The notes beneath the pieces were generated by a model. It saw only the letters and a program-made list of their open reading frames with translations, was not told where the DNA came from and made no database searches. From Limnohabitans sp. 63ED37-2 (GTDB taxonomy: Bacteria > Pseudomonadota > Gammaproteobacteria > Burkholderiales > Burkholderiaceae_C): a DNA stretch of 64,000 nt. The first letter of the stretch is position 1. Every line of letters begins with the position of its first letter. The DNA is taken from contig NZ_CP011774.1 of assembly GCF_001412535.1 (NCBI RefSeq), positions 2,599,501 to 2,663,500 of the forward strand. Reading direction: 5' to 3'. Made by a program: the position numbers and the translations under genes. Below, in pieces: positions 51,810-60,654 of the stretch.

Positions 51810-52211
51810 TCAGGATTTCTCGGTGGGCATGCTGGCCGCGGTCCAGGCGCGTAAACCACCCGAGAGGGACTGCACGTTCTCAAAGCCGAGTTTGCGTGCG
51901 GTCGCTGCAGCGCGGGCCGAACGTGCCCCGACCTGGCACACCATGATGACCGGGGTCGACTTGTTTTTGACCACCTGCGCCAGCTTGTCCTCCAGCTGGC
52001 CCAAGGGCAAGTTTTTGGCCCCGATCACATGGCCACGGGCAAATTCATCGGGCTCGCACACGTCGATGACCACCGCTTTATCGCGGTTCATCAGCTGCAC
52101 CATGGCTTGCGGGTCCAAGCCACCGCCCTTGGTCAACACCGGCAACAGCAAAGCCAAACCCGAAGCCAGCGCCATGGCCAGCAACATCCAGTTATCAATC
52201 AGAAAGTTCAC
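51810..52211 (-). CDS. Membrane-anchored rhodanese-domain protein
   Basis: A 133-residue protein with an N-terminal membrane helix (WMLLAMALASGLALLLPVL) and a rhodanese domain with the active-site loop VMVCQVGARSARAA (catalytic Cys) and the core VVIDVCEPDEFARGHVIGAKNLPL. This small sulfurtransferase upstream of grxC-secB is a common betaproteobacterial arrangement. It is divergent from gpmA. Confidence 0.9.
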   Translation of the reverse strand: MNFLIDNWMLLAMALASGLALLLPVLTKGGGLDPQAMVQLMNRDKAVVIDVCEPDEFARGHVIGAKNLPLGQLEDKLAQVVKNKSTPVIMVCQVGARSARAAATARKLGFENVQSLSGGLRAWTAASMPTEKS

Positions 52212-52339
52212 GAATCAGACCTTTAGAGGCAAAAAAACAAAGGCCTGATCAAAGGCCAACCAACTCGGATTCTAAAATGACGGACTCCCTCCTTTGTTTT
52301 CACCCCATTCTGTGCCCCCTTTTGTGGCCCGATATACCC

Positions 52340-53077
52340 ATGTACAAACTTGTCCTCATTCGCCACGGCGAATCCACCTGGAACCTGGAAAACCGCTTCA
52401 CCGGCTGGACCGATGTGGACCTGACCCCCACGGGTGTGAGCCAAGCCATGTCGGCGGGAAAACTGCTCAAGGCCGAAGGTTGGGACTTTGACCTGTGCTA
52501 CACCTCTGTGCTCAAGCGGGCCATCCACACCCTTTGGTACACCTTGGACGAAATGGACCGCACCTGGCTGCCCGTGGTCAAGGACTACCGCCTCAACGAG
52601 CGCCACTACGGGGCTTTGCAGGGTCTGAACAAAGCCGATATGGCCAAAAAGTTTGGCGACGAGCAGGTGCTGGTCTGGCGCCGCAGCTACGACACCCCGC
52701 CACCCGCCTTGGAAGCCACAGACCCCCGTTGTGAGCGCAGCGACCGCCGCTACCCTGACTCAGCCGTGGTGCCCCTGACCGAATGCCTGAAAGACACCGT
52801 AGCCCGTGTGCTGCCGGCTTGGAAGGACAGCATTGCCCCCAGCATCCTGGCAGGCCAGCGTGTCTTGATTGCCGCTCACGGCAACTCGATCCGTGCCCTG
52901 ATCAAGTACTTGGACGGCATCTCCGAGACCGATATCGTGCACCTGAACATCCCCAATGGCATCCCTTTGGTGTACGAACTGGACAAAGACCTTCGCCCCT
53001 TGCGCCACTACTACCTGGGTGACGCCGAGGCCGCCGCCAAAGCCGCTGCGGCGGTGGCCGGTCAAGGTAAAGCCTGA
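52340..53077 (+). CDS. gpmA: 2,3-bisphosphoglycerate-dependent phosphoglycerate mutase GpmA
   Basis: A 245-residue histidine-phosphatase-fold glycolytic enzyme. The phosphohistidine is in VLIRHGESTWNLENRFTGW; RHYGALQGLNKADMAKKFG and LIAAHGNSIRALIKYLDG complete the active site. ATG 52340 is chosen by homology; the open frame extends 21 codons upstream. The divergent 128-bp gap with the rhodanese gene must hold its promoter. Confidence 0.96.
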   Translation: MYKLVLIRHGESTWNLENRFTGWTDVDLTPTGVSQAMSAGKLLKAEGWDFDLCYTSVLKRAIHTLWYTLDEMDRTWLPVVKDYRLNERHYGALQGLNKADMAKKFGDEQVLVWRRSYDTPPPALEATDPRCERSDRRYPDSAVVPLTECLKDTVARVLPAWKDSIAPSILAGQRVLIAAHGNSIRALIKYLDGISETDIVHLNIPNGIPLVYELDKDLRPLRHYYLGDAEAAAKAAAAVAGQGKA

Positions 53078-53110
53078 ACCTGCTACGGCATTTACAGGAA
53101 ATTACACGTC

Positions 53111-53131
53111 AAGCCCCGCGGCGCGGGGCTT
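53111..53131. repeat. Perfect 9-bp hairpin between gpmA and ctpA
   Basis: AAGCCCCGC and GCGGGGCTT flank GGC. It is followed by GCGGGTG rather than T residues, so it is only a partial match to a terminator. A TATATT, possibly the ctpA -10, begins 8 bp downstream (53139). Confidence 0.45.
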
Positions 53132-53176
53132 GCGGGTGTATATTGGTTCGAATTTCACTGCACGTGCACTCGCAAA

Positions 53177-54625
53177 ATGGGACATAAACTCAAGATCGTC
53201 GGTTGGCTCAGCGTAGGGGCTCTGGCTGGCGCCCTGACCACCGTGTCGCTGCAAACCGTGGCGCGCGGCAACATGGCACCGCTGCCCCTCGAAGAGCTGC
53301 AGCAACTGGCCGCCGTGTTTGGCATGGTCAAGAGCGACTACGTCGAGCCCGTGGACGAGAAAAAACTGATCACCGAAGCCATCTCTGGCATGGTGTCCAG
53401 CCTGGACCCGCATTCACAGTACTTCGACAAGAAAAGCTTCAAGGAGTTTTCTGAAGGCACCTCGGGCCGCTTTGTCGGTGTGGGCATCGAAATCAGCCAA
53501 GAAGATGGCTTGGTCAAGATCGTCACCCCCATCGAAGGCTCCCCGGCGGACCGGGCCGGTCTCAAAACCAATGACCTGATCACCAAAGTCGACGACACCC
53601 CCCTCAAAGGACTGTCATTGAGCGAAGCGGTCAAACGCATGCGGGGCGAACCCAAGACCAAGGTCGTGCTCACCGTTTTCCGCAAAGATGAAAACCGCAC
53701 CTTCCCGGTCACCATCATCCGCGAAGAGATCAAGACCCAATCGGTCAAGTCCAAACTCATCGAGCCGGGCTATGGCTGGATCCGCGTGTCCCAGTTCCAG
53801 GAACGTACTGTTGAAGATTTTGCCCGCAAGATCGAAGACATGTACAAGCAAGACCCTCAGCTCAAGGGCTTGGTGCTCGACCTGCGCAACGACCCGGGCG
53901 GTTTGCTGGACGCGGCTGTGGCCCTGTCTGCAGCCTTCTTGCCCGAGAACGTCACGGTGGTCACCACCAACGGCCAATTGGCCGAGAGCAAATTCACTTA
54001 TAAGGCCTCGCCCCAGTTCTGGCGGCGCAACAGCAGCAACGACCCCATCACCCGCATGACGCAGGCCACAGGCGGGGCGCTGAAAAAAGTGCCTTTGGTG
54101 GTGTTGGTCAACGAAGGCTCGGCCTCGGCCAGTGAGATCGTGGCCGGTGCCTTGCAAGACTACAAACGCGCCACCCTCATGGGCAGCCAGACCTTTGGCA
54201 AAGGCTCGGTGCAGACCGTGCGCCAGTTGGGCCCTGACACCGCCCTCAAGATCACGACTGCGCGTTACTACACCCCCTCGGGCCGCGCCATACAAGCCAA
54301 AGGCATCGTGCCCGATGTGATGCTGGACGAGACCGAAAACGGCAATGTTTTTGCCGCTTTGCGCACCCGTGAAGCCGACTTGCAAAAGCACCTCTCCAAC
54401 GGCAAGGAAGCCGAAGAGAAAAAAGACCCAGCCCGTGAGCAAGCGCGCGAAGACGCGATGAAGAAGCTGGAAGAAGAGGCCAAAAAGCCCGTGTCCGAGC
54501 GCCGCTTGCCCGAGTTTGGCTCCGACAAGGACTTCCAGCTGGCCCAGGCCCTCAAGCAACTCAAAGGCCAACCGGTCAAAGCCAGCACCACCTTGGCCGA
54601 GCGCAAAGTCGAGAAGAAAGACTGA
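53177..54625 (+). CDS. Carboxyl-terminal processing peptidase CtpA (S41)
   Basis: A 482-residue periplasmic serine protease. A signal anchor (about 8-28) precedes a PDZ domain (about 95-180, with GVGIEISQEDG and GLKTNDLITKVDD). The catalytic serine lies in EGSASASEIVAGAL (313-326), and the general-base lysine is K342 in SQTFGKGSVQTV. The last 80 residues are charged and coiled-coil-like. It follows gpmA, as in many Burkholderiales; substrates there are peptidoglycan-linked or envelope proteins. Confidence 0.94.
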   Translation: MGHKLKIVGWLSVGALAGALTTVSLQTVARGNMAPLPLEELQQLAAVFGMVKSDYVEPVDEKKLITEAISGMVSSLDPHSQYFDKKSFKEFSEGTSGRFVGVGIEISQEDGLVKIVTPIEGSPADRAGLKTNDLITKVDDTPLKGLSLSEAVKRMRGEPKTKVVLTVFRKDENRTFPVTIIREEIKTQSVKSKLIEPGYGWIRVSQFQERTVEDFARKIEDMYKQDPQLKGLVLDLRNDPGGLLDAAVALSAAFLPENVTVVTTNGQLAESKFTYKASPQFWRRNSSNDPITRMTQATGGALKKVPLVVLVNEGSASASEIVAGALQDYKRATLMGSQTFGKGSVQTVRQLGPDTALKITTARYYTPSGRAIQAKGIVPDVMLDETENGNVFAALRTREADLQKHLSNGKEAEEKKDPAREQAREDAMKKLEEEAKKPVSERRLPEFGSDKDFQLAQALKQLKGQPVKASTTLAERKVEKKD

Positions 54626-54651
54626 ACGCCAAGGACAGACTGAATCAGCCC

Positions 54652-55407
54652 ATGGATGACACGCAGCTGCTGCGCTATTCGCGGCACATCCTGCTCAACG
54701 AATTGGGCATCGACGGCCAGGAAAAGCTCCTGGCCTCACACGCCCTCATCATTGGTGCAGGCGGTCTGGGCTCTCCGGTCAGCCTGTATCTGGGCAGTGC
54801 AGGCGTGGGCCACATCACCGTGGTCGACCACGACGAGGTGGACGCCACCAACTTGCAGCGCCAAATTGCCCACACCCTGGACCGGGTGGGTCAATCCAAA
54901 GCCGAATCGGTGCGCACCGCCATCGCCCAAATCAACCCCGATGTGCGTGTCACGCCCATCACGCAACGCGCGGATGCAGCCCTGCTGGACACCTTGGTGG
55001 CGCAAGCCGATGTGGTGATCGACTGCTGCGACAACTTTGAAACCCGCCAAGCCGTGAACAATGCCTGCGTGGTGCACCACAAGCCCTTGGTCTCGGGCGC
55101 GGCCATCCGCATGGACGGCCAAGTCTCGGTGTTTGACAGCACACAAGCCGATGCGCCTTGCTACGCCTGCATCTTCCCGCCTGAGCAGCTGCCCGAAGAA
55201 ACCCGTTGCGCCACCATGGGCGTCTTCGCACCGCTGGTGGGCATCATCGGCACGGTGCAGGCGGCCGAAGCCCTCAAAATCCTGAGCGGCATGGGCAGCC
55301 ACATGGCCGGGCGTTTGCTCATGCTCGACGGGCGCGAGCTGACTTGGACCGACATCCGCATGCAGCGCAACACGGATTGCGCGGTGTGCGCGGCCCATCG
55401 CGCCTGA
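54652..55407 (+). CDS. MoeB/ThiF-family E1-like adenylyltransferase
   Basis: A 251-residue ubiquitin-activating-like enzyme that adenylates the C-terminal glycine of a sulfur carrier (MoaD or ThiS). It has ALIIGAGGLGSPVSLYLGSAGVG, VVDHDEVDATNLQRQI, DCCDNFETRQAVNNACV, CYACIFPP and CAVCAAH (zinc Cys pairs), and the cysteine-containing TRCATMGVFAPLVGIIG. MoeB for molybdopterin is the usual assignment, ThiF a possible alternative. It follows ctpA by 26 bp. Confidence 0.9.
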   Translation: MDDTQLLRYSRHILLNELGIDGQEKLLASHALIIGAGGLGSPVSLYLGSAGVGHITVVDHDEVDATNLQRQIAHTLDRVGQSKAESVRTAIAQINPDVRVTPITQRADAALLDTLVAQADVVIDCCDNFETRQAVNNACVVHHKPLVSGAAIRMDGQVSVFDSTQADAPCYACIFPPEQLPEETRCATMGVFAPLVGIIGTVQAAEALKILSGMGSHMAGRLLMLDGRELTWTDIRMQRNTDCAVCAAHRA

Positions 55408-55428
55408 CATTCGCCACAGGCCACTCGC

Positions 55429-55938
55429 TCAAGGGGCGAGGCAGCTGCCATGAAACTTTCTGAACAAGGACGGTGACATGGGCTCCTCGCGCCCGGCAAA
55501 CACCCCACGCTTTTCCTTTTGCGCCTGCCGCTGCAATGCAGCATAAGGCCCCCGACCCGTGCGAAACCGGTATGCCCAAGCCATGCCCGAGCGCACCATT
55601 TCGGCGCCCAAGTCCACCCCATTCACCGTCAAACGGCCGATGTCCCGTCCATAGCTGTCGTGCCCCAGCGACTGAACCTGCACCGACTTACGCAAGGCCA
55701 AGGCCATCATGGCGTCACGCGCCGCAACACCACCGGGCTGGCAAGTTTCAGGGGCATCCACGGCATCGAGGCGCAACTTGACGGGTTCTTGTTGGCCCGG
55801 GCGCACCACCAACACCGTGTCGCCGTCCATCACCCAGCTGACCCAGCCGGTCCAGACCTCGGCCTGTGCTGGGGCCTCTTTTGCAAGAACACTCCCCAAG
55901 CCACACAAGAGGAGCAGCGCCGCTGCACAGGCCCTCAT
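55429..55938 (-). CDS. Secreted staphylococcal-type nuclease (SNase domain)
   Basis: A 169-residue exported nuclease. The signal peptide (about 1-20) ends near GSVLAKEAPA. The fold begins VSWVMDGDTVLVV, with RLDAVDAPETCQPGG holding the catalytic Arg and Asp equivalents and DSYGRDIGRLTVNGVDLGAEMVRSGMAWAY the second half. ATG 55938 overlaps the MarR gene stop by 4 bp, so it may be cotranscribed with that regulator. Confidence 0.88.
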   Translation of the reverse strand: MRACAAALLLLCGLGSVLAKEAPAQAEVWTGWVSWVMDGDTVLVVRPGQQEPVKLRLDAVDAPETCQPGGVAARDAMMALALRKSVQVQSLGHDSYGRDIGRLTVNGVDLGAEMVRSGMAWAYRFRTGRGPYAALQRQAQKEKRGVFAGREEPMSPSLFRKFHGSCLAP

Positions 55939-56459
55939 CCCGGACTCCGCGACAGTGGGCCGCGCCTGCGGTTGGCTCTGGGCCAATGGGGACTGAGCTC
56001 GACCACCAGGCTTTGGGCACGCGCCTGCAAACGCGCAAGAACGTCGTCAAACTGCACCACCTCGTCGGCCTGCAAGGCACTCAAAATCTGGCCATTGATG
56101 GCCTGAATACTCGGCATCAAATCGTCGTACAACTGCCGCCCGGCAGGCGTCAGCTCCACCCGCGCACCGCGCCGATCACCGGGCGTGACCGTGCGCAGCA
56201 CGAGTTGTTTTTTGACCAAGGCTGTCAAGATGCGTGAAGTGCGGGCGCGGTCACGGTGCATGCGCTCGGCCAGCACCGAGGGCGGCAAGCCCCCGTTTTC
56301 ATACAACTGCGCCACCACCGCCCATTCACGCCGCGTGATGCCATAACCCCCTTCACACAAACGCACCACCAAGGCTCCGGCCGTGCTGGACAAGCGGCCC
56401 AAACGGTAGAGCAACAGGTCATCAATCGAGGCTAGGCGTTGAGATGGAGACAGCGACAT
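55935..56459 (-). CDS. MarR-family transcriptional regulator
   Basis: A 174-residue winged-helix regulator. The helix-turn-helix and wing are seen in PSVLAERMHRDRARTSRILTALVKKQLVLRT and PGDRRGARVELTPAGRQL. It is divergent from the Bug-sulfatase-SulP cluster; two adjacent palindromes (56480-56504) lie between the starts, so it probably regulates itself and that cluster. The nuclease gene is coupled downstream. Confidence 0.9.
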   Translation of the reverse strand: MSLSPSQRLASIDDLLLYRLGRLSSTAGALVVRLCEGGYGITRREWAVVAQLYENGGLPPSVLAERMHRDRARTSRILTALVKKQLVLRTVTPGDRRGARVELTPAGRQLYDDLMPSIQAINGQILSALQADEVVQFDDVLARLQARAQSLVVELSPHWPRANRRRGPLSRSPG

Positions 56460-56479
56460 CAGGGTTTTCCGGGGGAATG

Positions 56480-56504
56480 ATTGATTAGATCAATTGTCAT
56501 GACA
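56480..56504. promoter_or_regulatory. Candidate MarR operator: two adjacent palindromes
   Basis: ATTGATTAGATCAAT (56480-56494) is a perfect inverted repeat with a 3-bp spacer, and TGTCATGACA (56495-56504) is a perfect 10-bp palindrome directly abutting it. They lie 21-45 bp before the MarR start and 70-94 bp before the Bug gene. The first matches the size and symmetry of MarR-family sites. Binding is inferred. Confidence 0.6.
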
Positions 56505-56573
56505 GGCCCTACATTGTGGACTGACAGCATCGGGAAACCCGCGATTTTTGCACCCTCACACCAGGAGACACCC

Positions 56574-57548
56574 ATGAAAAACATCTACCAACTGACCCGC
56601 AGAACCTTGGGCTTAGCCGCCCTATCGCTGGCAGCGCTCACGCCCAACTTGCAGGCCCAAGAAAAGCCGCCCCTCAAAATCCTGGTGGGTTTTCCGCCCG
56701 GCGGCTCCGCCGATGTGCTGGCCCGCATGGTGGCCGATGCGCTGCGCGACGACTTTGGCACCATCGTGGTGGACAACAAACCCGGCGCTGGTGGGCGCAT
56801 TGCCCTGAACATGACCAAAACGGCCAAACCCGATGGCCAGACCGTGATCATTTTGCCCAGTGGCCCCATGGTGTTGTTTCCCCACGTTTACAAAAAACTG
56901 GACTATGACGCAGTGAAGGACTTCACACCGATTTCTCAAATCGCCCGCTTCCAGTTTGGTGTGGTCTCTGGCCCTGCCAGCAATGTGAAAAGCATCGCCG
57001 AGATGGCGGCCAAAGCCAAATCCGACCCGGCTACTGCCAGCTACGGCACACCCGGCGCAGGCACATTGCCGCATTTCATGGGCGTATTACTCGAGCAATC
57101 GGCAGGCATCAACCTCAACCACATCCCCTTCCAGGGCGGTGCACCGGCCAACAACGCCTTGCTGGGTGGCCACATCGGCTACAAATTTGACGTGGTCTCG
57201 GAAACCGCCGAGCTGCACCGCACGGGCAAAGTGCGCATCATCGCCGTGACGGGCGCACAACGCGACGCGCAAGTACCGGAGGTGCCCACCCTCAAAGAGT
57301 CTGGCGTCAACATGGAAGCCACTGCCTGGTTTGCCATGTACGGCCCTGCAGGCCTGCCTGCCGAGGCGCTCAGCCGCCTGGAAAAAGCCATGATGAAGAT
57401 CGCCCGCCAACCGGCCATGAAAGAAAAAATGGTCAAACTGGGCTACGAACCCATTGGCTCGAGCTCGGCCGAATTGGCAGCAGCGCAAAAATCCGATTTG
57501 ACCCGCTGGGAAAAACCCATCAAGGCCACCGGCGTGCAACTGGACTGA
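56574..57548 (+). CDS. Bug-family (TctC-type) periplasmic solute receptor
   Basis: A 324-residue receptor with a signal peptide (cleavage near NLQA-QEK) and Bug motifs LVGFPPGGSADVLARMVAD, VVDNKPGAGGRIALNM and IPFQGGAPANNALLGGHIG. It is placed directly upstream of the sulfatase gene (19 bp) and divergent from a MarR gene, so it may capture a sulfated compound or its product. ATG 56574 with CAGGAG upstream is chosen over the longer open frame. No tctAB nearby. Confidence 0.9.
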   Translation: MKNIYQLTRRTLGLAALSLAALTPNLQAQEKPPLKILVGFPPGGSADVLARMVADALRDDFGTIVVDNKPGAGGRIALNMTKTAKPDGQTVIILPSGPMVLFPHVYKKLDYDAVKDFTPISQIARFQFGVVSGPASNVKSIAEMAAKAKSDPATASYGTPGAGTLPHFMGVLLEQSAGINLNHIPFQGGAPANNALLGGHIGYKFDVVSETAELHRTGKVRIIAVTGAQRDAQVPEVPTLKESGVNMEATAWFAMYGPAGLPAEALSRLEKAMMKIARQPAMKEKMVKLGYEPIGSSSAELAAAQKSDLTRWEKPIKATGVQLD

Positions 57549-57567
57549 CATCGACACACAGCACCCC

Positions 57568-58896
57568 ATGACGCAACGCCCCAACATCATTTTCATCGTG
57601 GCCGATGACCTCGGCTTTGCCGACCTCGGCTGCTACGGCGGCCGCGACGCCCAGTTCGGCAAGGTCTCGCCTGTGCTCGACCGGCTCGCCGCTGCGGGTC
57701 TCAAGTTCACACAGGGCTACGCCAACTCGCCCGTGTGCTCACCTACCCGCTTTGCGCTCATGACCGCCCGCTACCAGTACCGCCTGCGCGGCGGGGCTGA
57801 CGAACCCATCAACAGCAAGAGCAAAGGCAGCATGGTGCTGGGCCTGCCGCCCGAGCACCCCACGCTGCCCTCGTTGCTCAAAGCCAGAGGCTACCGCACC
57901 GCCCTGATCGGCAAGTGGCACCTGGGCTACCCACCACACTTCAGCCCCATCAAGTCGGGCTACGAAGAGTTCTTTGGCCCCATGTCGGGCGGCGTGGACT
58001 ACTTCACCCACGCCAGCAACAACGGCACACACGACCTCTACACCAACGAAGAAGAAAAACACGAAGACGGCTACCTGACCGATCTGATCTCCAACAAAGC
58101 GGCGGACTTTGTGAACCGCATGGCCCCGGGCACTGCGCAAGGCACACCCTTCTTCTTGAGCCTGCACTACACCGCGCCGCACTGGCCTTGGGAAACCCGC
58201 GAAGACCATGCGCTGGCCCAAGAGGTCAAAGACAACCTGTTCCACCTGCACGGCGGCAACATCCACACCTACCACCGCATGATCCACCACATGGACGAGG
58301 GCATTGGCTGGGTGGTGGACGCGCTCAAAAAGACAGGGCAACTCGACAACACCCTGATCGTCTTCACCAGCGACAACGGCGGTGAACGTTTCAGCGACAA
58401 CTGGCCCTTGGTGGGCGGCAAGATGGACCTGACCGAAGGGGGCATCCGCGTGCCGTGGATCGCGCATTGGCCCGCCGTCATCGCACCCGGCGGCACATCC
58501 ACCCAGCACTGCATGACGATGGACTGGTCGGCCACCCTGGTCGAGCTGGCAGGGGCGCAAGCCGATGCCGATCACCCGTTTGACGGCGTGTCACTCGCAC
58601 CTGTGCTGCGCGACGCGAAGTACCAGTTCGAGCGGCCGCTGTACTGGCGCATGAACCACCGGGGCCAACGTGCCCTGCGTTTGGGCGACTACAAATACCT
58701 GCGGGTGGACGGCAACGACTATTTGTTCAACATCCCGGCCGACGAACGCGAGCGGGCCAACCTGGCCCAGCGCGAACCTGCCAAGCTGAACGCCATGCGC
58801 CAAGCTTGGGAGGCGTGGGACAGCACGGTGCCCGCCATCCCCGAAGACGCGACCATTAGCCTGGGTTATTCGGTCAAAGACATGCCCCAGCGCTGA
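57568..58896 (+). CDS. Sulfatase (type I, formylglycine-dependent)
   Basis: A 442-residue arylsulfatase-family enzyme. The first metal ligands are in FIVADDLGFADLGCYG (D13-D14); the formylglycine precursor is C57 in CSPTR (C-x-P-x-R); GKWHLGYP, YTAPHWPW and TSDNGGERFSDNWP complete the active site. The sequence begins MTQRPNIIFIV with no signal peptide, so it appears to be cytoplasmic, which is unusual for a sulfatase. It follows the Bug receptor and precedes a SulP transporter by 23 bp, a natural set for use of a sulfate ester. Substrate unknown. Confidence 0.9.
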   Translation: MTQRPNIIFIVADDLGFADLGCYGGRDAQFGKVSPVLDRLAAAGLKFTQGYANSPVCSPTRFALMTARYQYRLRGGADEPINSKSKGSMVLGLPPEHPTLPSLLKARGYRTALIGKWHLGYPPHFSPIKSGYEEFFGPMSGGVDYFTHASNNGTHDLYTNEEEKHEDGYLTDLISNKAADFVNRMAPGTAQGTPFFLSLHYTAPHWPWETREDHALAQEVKDNLFHLHGGNIHTYHRMIHHMDEGIGWVVDALKKTGQLDNTLIVFTSDNGGERFSDNWPLVGGKMDLTEGGIRVPWIAHWPAVIAPGGTSTQHCMTMDWSATLVELAGAQADADHPFDGVSLAPVLRDAKYQFERPLYWRMNHRGQRALRLGDYKYLRVDGNDYLFNIPADERERANLAQREPAKLNAMRQAWEAWDSTVPAIPEDATISLGYSVKDMPQR

Positions 58897-58919
58897 GGCT
58901 CTGGCGGCTAAGATCGGGC

Positions 58920-60605
58920 ATGCTCGATTTGCAACGCTTTTTGACTTTCCGCCAGTGGCCTCGCCTGACGGCACCTCTGGCCCGTACCGAGGTGTTGGCA
59001 GGTTTGACGGTGGCGCTGGTCATGATCCCGCAGGCCGTGGCCTACGCGGGTCTGGCTGGCATGCCCTTGGTCACGGGGCTTTACACCTGCCTGATCCCCG
59101 CTTTGCTGGCCGTGCTGTTTGGCAGCGCCAACCGCTTGTCGGTGGGGCCAGCTGCGCTCACCTGCGTGTTGATTGGCGCATCGCTCACGGGCATGGCCGA
59201 ACCGGGCTCGCCCGAATGGGTGGCGCTGGCGGTGTGGTTGTCGCTGCTGTCGGGTGTCATTCAGCTGCTGCTGGGCCTGGGGCATTACGGCTGGCTCATC
59301 AACCTGGTCAGCGCCCCGGTCATGACCGGCTTCACCCAAGCCGCGTCTTTGCTCATCATGGCCTCGCAAGTGCCCGGTTTACTGGGTGTCAAAGCCTGGA
59401 GCTGGGACGTGCAAACCTGGTCCACTTGGCTGAGCAGTTGGCCCGCCCTGTTTGGCTTGGGCAGTTTGGCCGTGCTTTTGCTGCTGCGGCGTTTCAAGCC
59501 GCGCTGGCCCGGCATCATGATTGTCATGGGCCTCGCCTCGGCCATCGCCTATGCCACCGATTACCAGGACCATGGTGCGGTGGTCGGTCTGCTGCCCTCG
59601 GGTCTGCCCGATTTTTATTGGCCTGCGTGGCCGGGCCTGGACAGGGTCAACCAGCTCTGGGTGCCTGCCATGGTGATCGCGCTGGTCAGCTTTTTAGAGA
59701 CGGCATCGAGCGCCCGCATCGAATGCCGCCGCGACGGCAAGCGCTGGGACGACAGCACCGAACTCTTCAGCCAGGGCCTGGCCAAAATCGCCTCGGCTTT
59801 TTCGGGCAGCTTTGCCACCAGCACCTCGTTTTCCCGATCGGCCCTCATGCTCTACGCTGGGGCGCGATCGGGCTGGGCCGTGATCGCCTCGGTCGGCTTT
59901 GTGCTGTTGGCTTTGCTGTTGCTCATGCCCGCGCTGCAATTTGTGCCGCGCTCGGTCATGTCAGCAGCGGTGATCGTGGCCGTGCTCAATTTGTTCCAGC
60001 CCCGCCAGTTTCTGAACCTTTGGCGCGTGGGCCGCATCGAGACCATGACGGCGGGCATCACCTTTGCCATGACCTTGTTGACCGCGCCGCGCATTTATTG
60101 GGGCGTGATGACCGGGGTTCTGGTGGGGCTGAGTCACTTTTTGCACACCCGCCTGCACCCCCGCATCATCGAAGTGGGCCTGCACCCCGATGGCAGCCTG
60201 CGCGACCGGCATCTGTGGAAATTACCACCCTTGGCCCCCCAGCTGTACGCGCTGCGCATGGACGCCGAACTCGACTTTGCTGCCGCCAGCGACTTTGACC
60301 GAGCCATCACCGACCACCTGGCCCGCCACCCCGATGTGTTGCATGTGTGTCTGTTCGCCCAGCCCATCAACCGCATCGACGTGACGGGGGTGGAGACCTT
60401 TGGCCAGCTGCACCGCCAACTGGTCAGCCGCGGCATCACATTGCACATCAGTGGCATCAAACTGCCGGTCGAAAGCACATTGCGCAGAGCGGGTGAACTG
60501 GCCGAGGGCCCTTACCTGAAGCTCTACCGCACCGACGCCGAAGCCCTGCATGCCCTGGCCCAACTGACCCCATTGCCAAACGACATCGCGGCAGCGGCCA
60601 TCTGA
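58920..60605 (+). CDS. SulP-family anion transporter with STAS domain
   Basis: A 561-residue membrane transporter. The N-terminal MIPQAVAYAGLAGMPLVTGLYTC is the SulP signature helix region; about 11-12 hydrophobic segments run to residue 410, then a cytoplasmic STAS domain (about 435-545) with FAQPINRIDVTGVETFGQL. It may move sulfate released by the neighbouring sulfatase, or bicarbonate or dicarboxylates as other SulP proteins do. No carbonic anhydrase is fused. Confidence 0.9.
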   Translation: MLDLQRFLTFRQWPRLTAPLARTEVLAGLTVALVMIPQAVAYAGLAGMPLVTGLYTCLIPALLAVLFGSANRLSVGPAALTCVLIGASLTGMAEPGSPEWVALAVWLSLLSGVIQLLLGLGHYGWLINLVSAPVMTGFTQAASLLIMASQVPGLLGVKAWSWDVQTWSTWLSSWPALFGLGSLAVLLLLRRFKPRWPGIMIVMGLASAIAYATDYQDHGAVVGLLPSGLPDFYWPAWPGLDRVNQLWVPAMVIALVSFLETASSARIECRRDGKRWDDSTELFSQGLAKIASAFSGSFATSTSFSRSALMLYAGARSGWAVIASVGFVLLALLLLMPALQFVPRSVMSAAVIVAVLNLFQPRQFLNLWRVGRIETMTAGITFAMTLLTAPRIYWGVMTGVLVGLSHFLHTRLHPRIIEVGLHPDGSLRDRHLWKLPPLAPQLYALRMDAELDFAAASDFDRAITDHLARHPDVLHVCLFAQPINRIDVTGVETFGQLHRQLVSRGITLHISGIKLPVESTLRRAGELAEGPYLKLYRTDAEALHALAQLTPLPNDIAAAAI

Positions 60606-60654
60606 GTACTTTTAAGCCATCTGTCCGTTGGCCTTGAGGGCGCCAGCAACCAAG

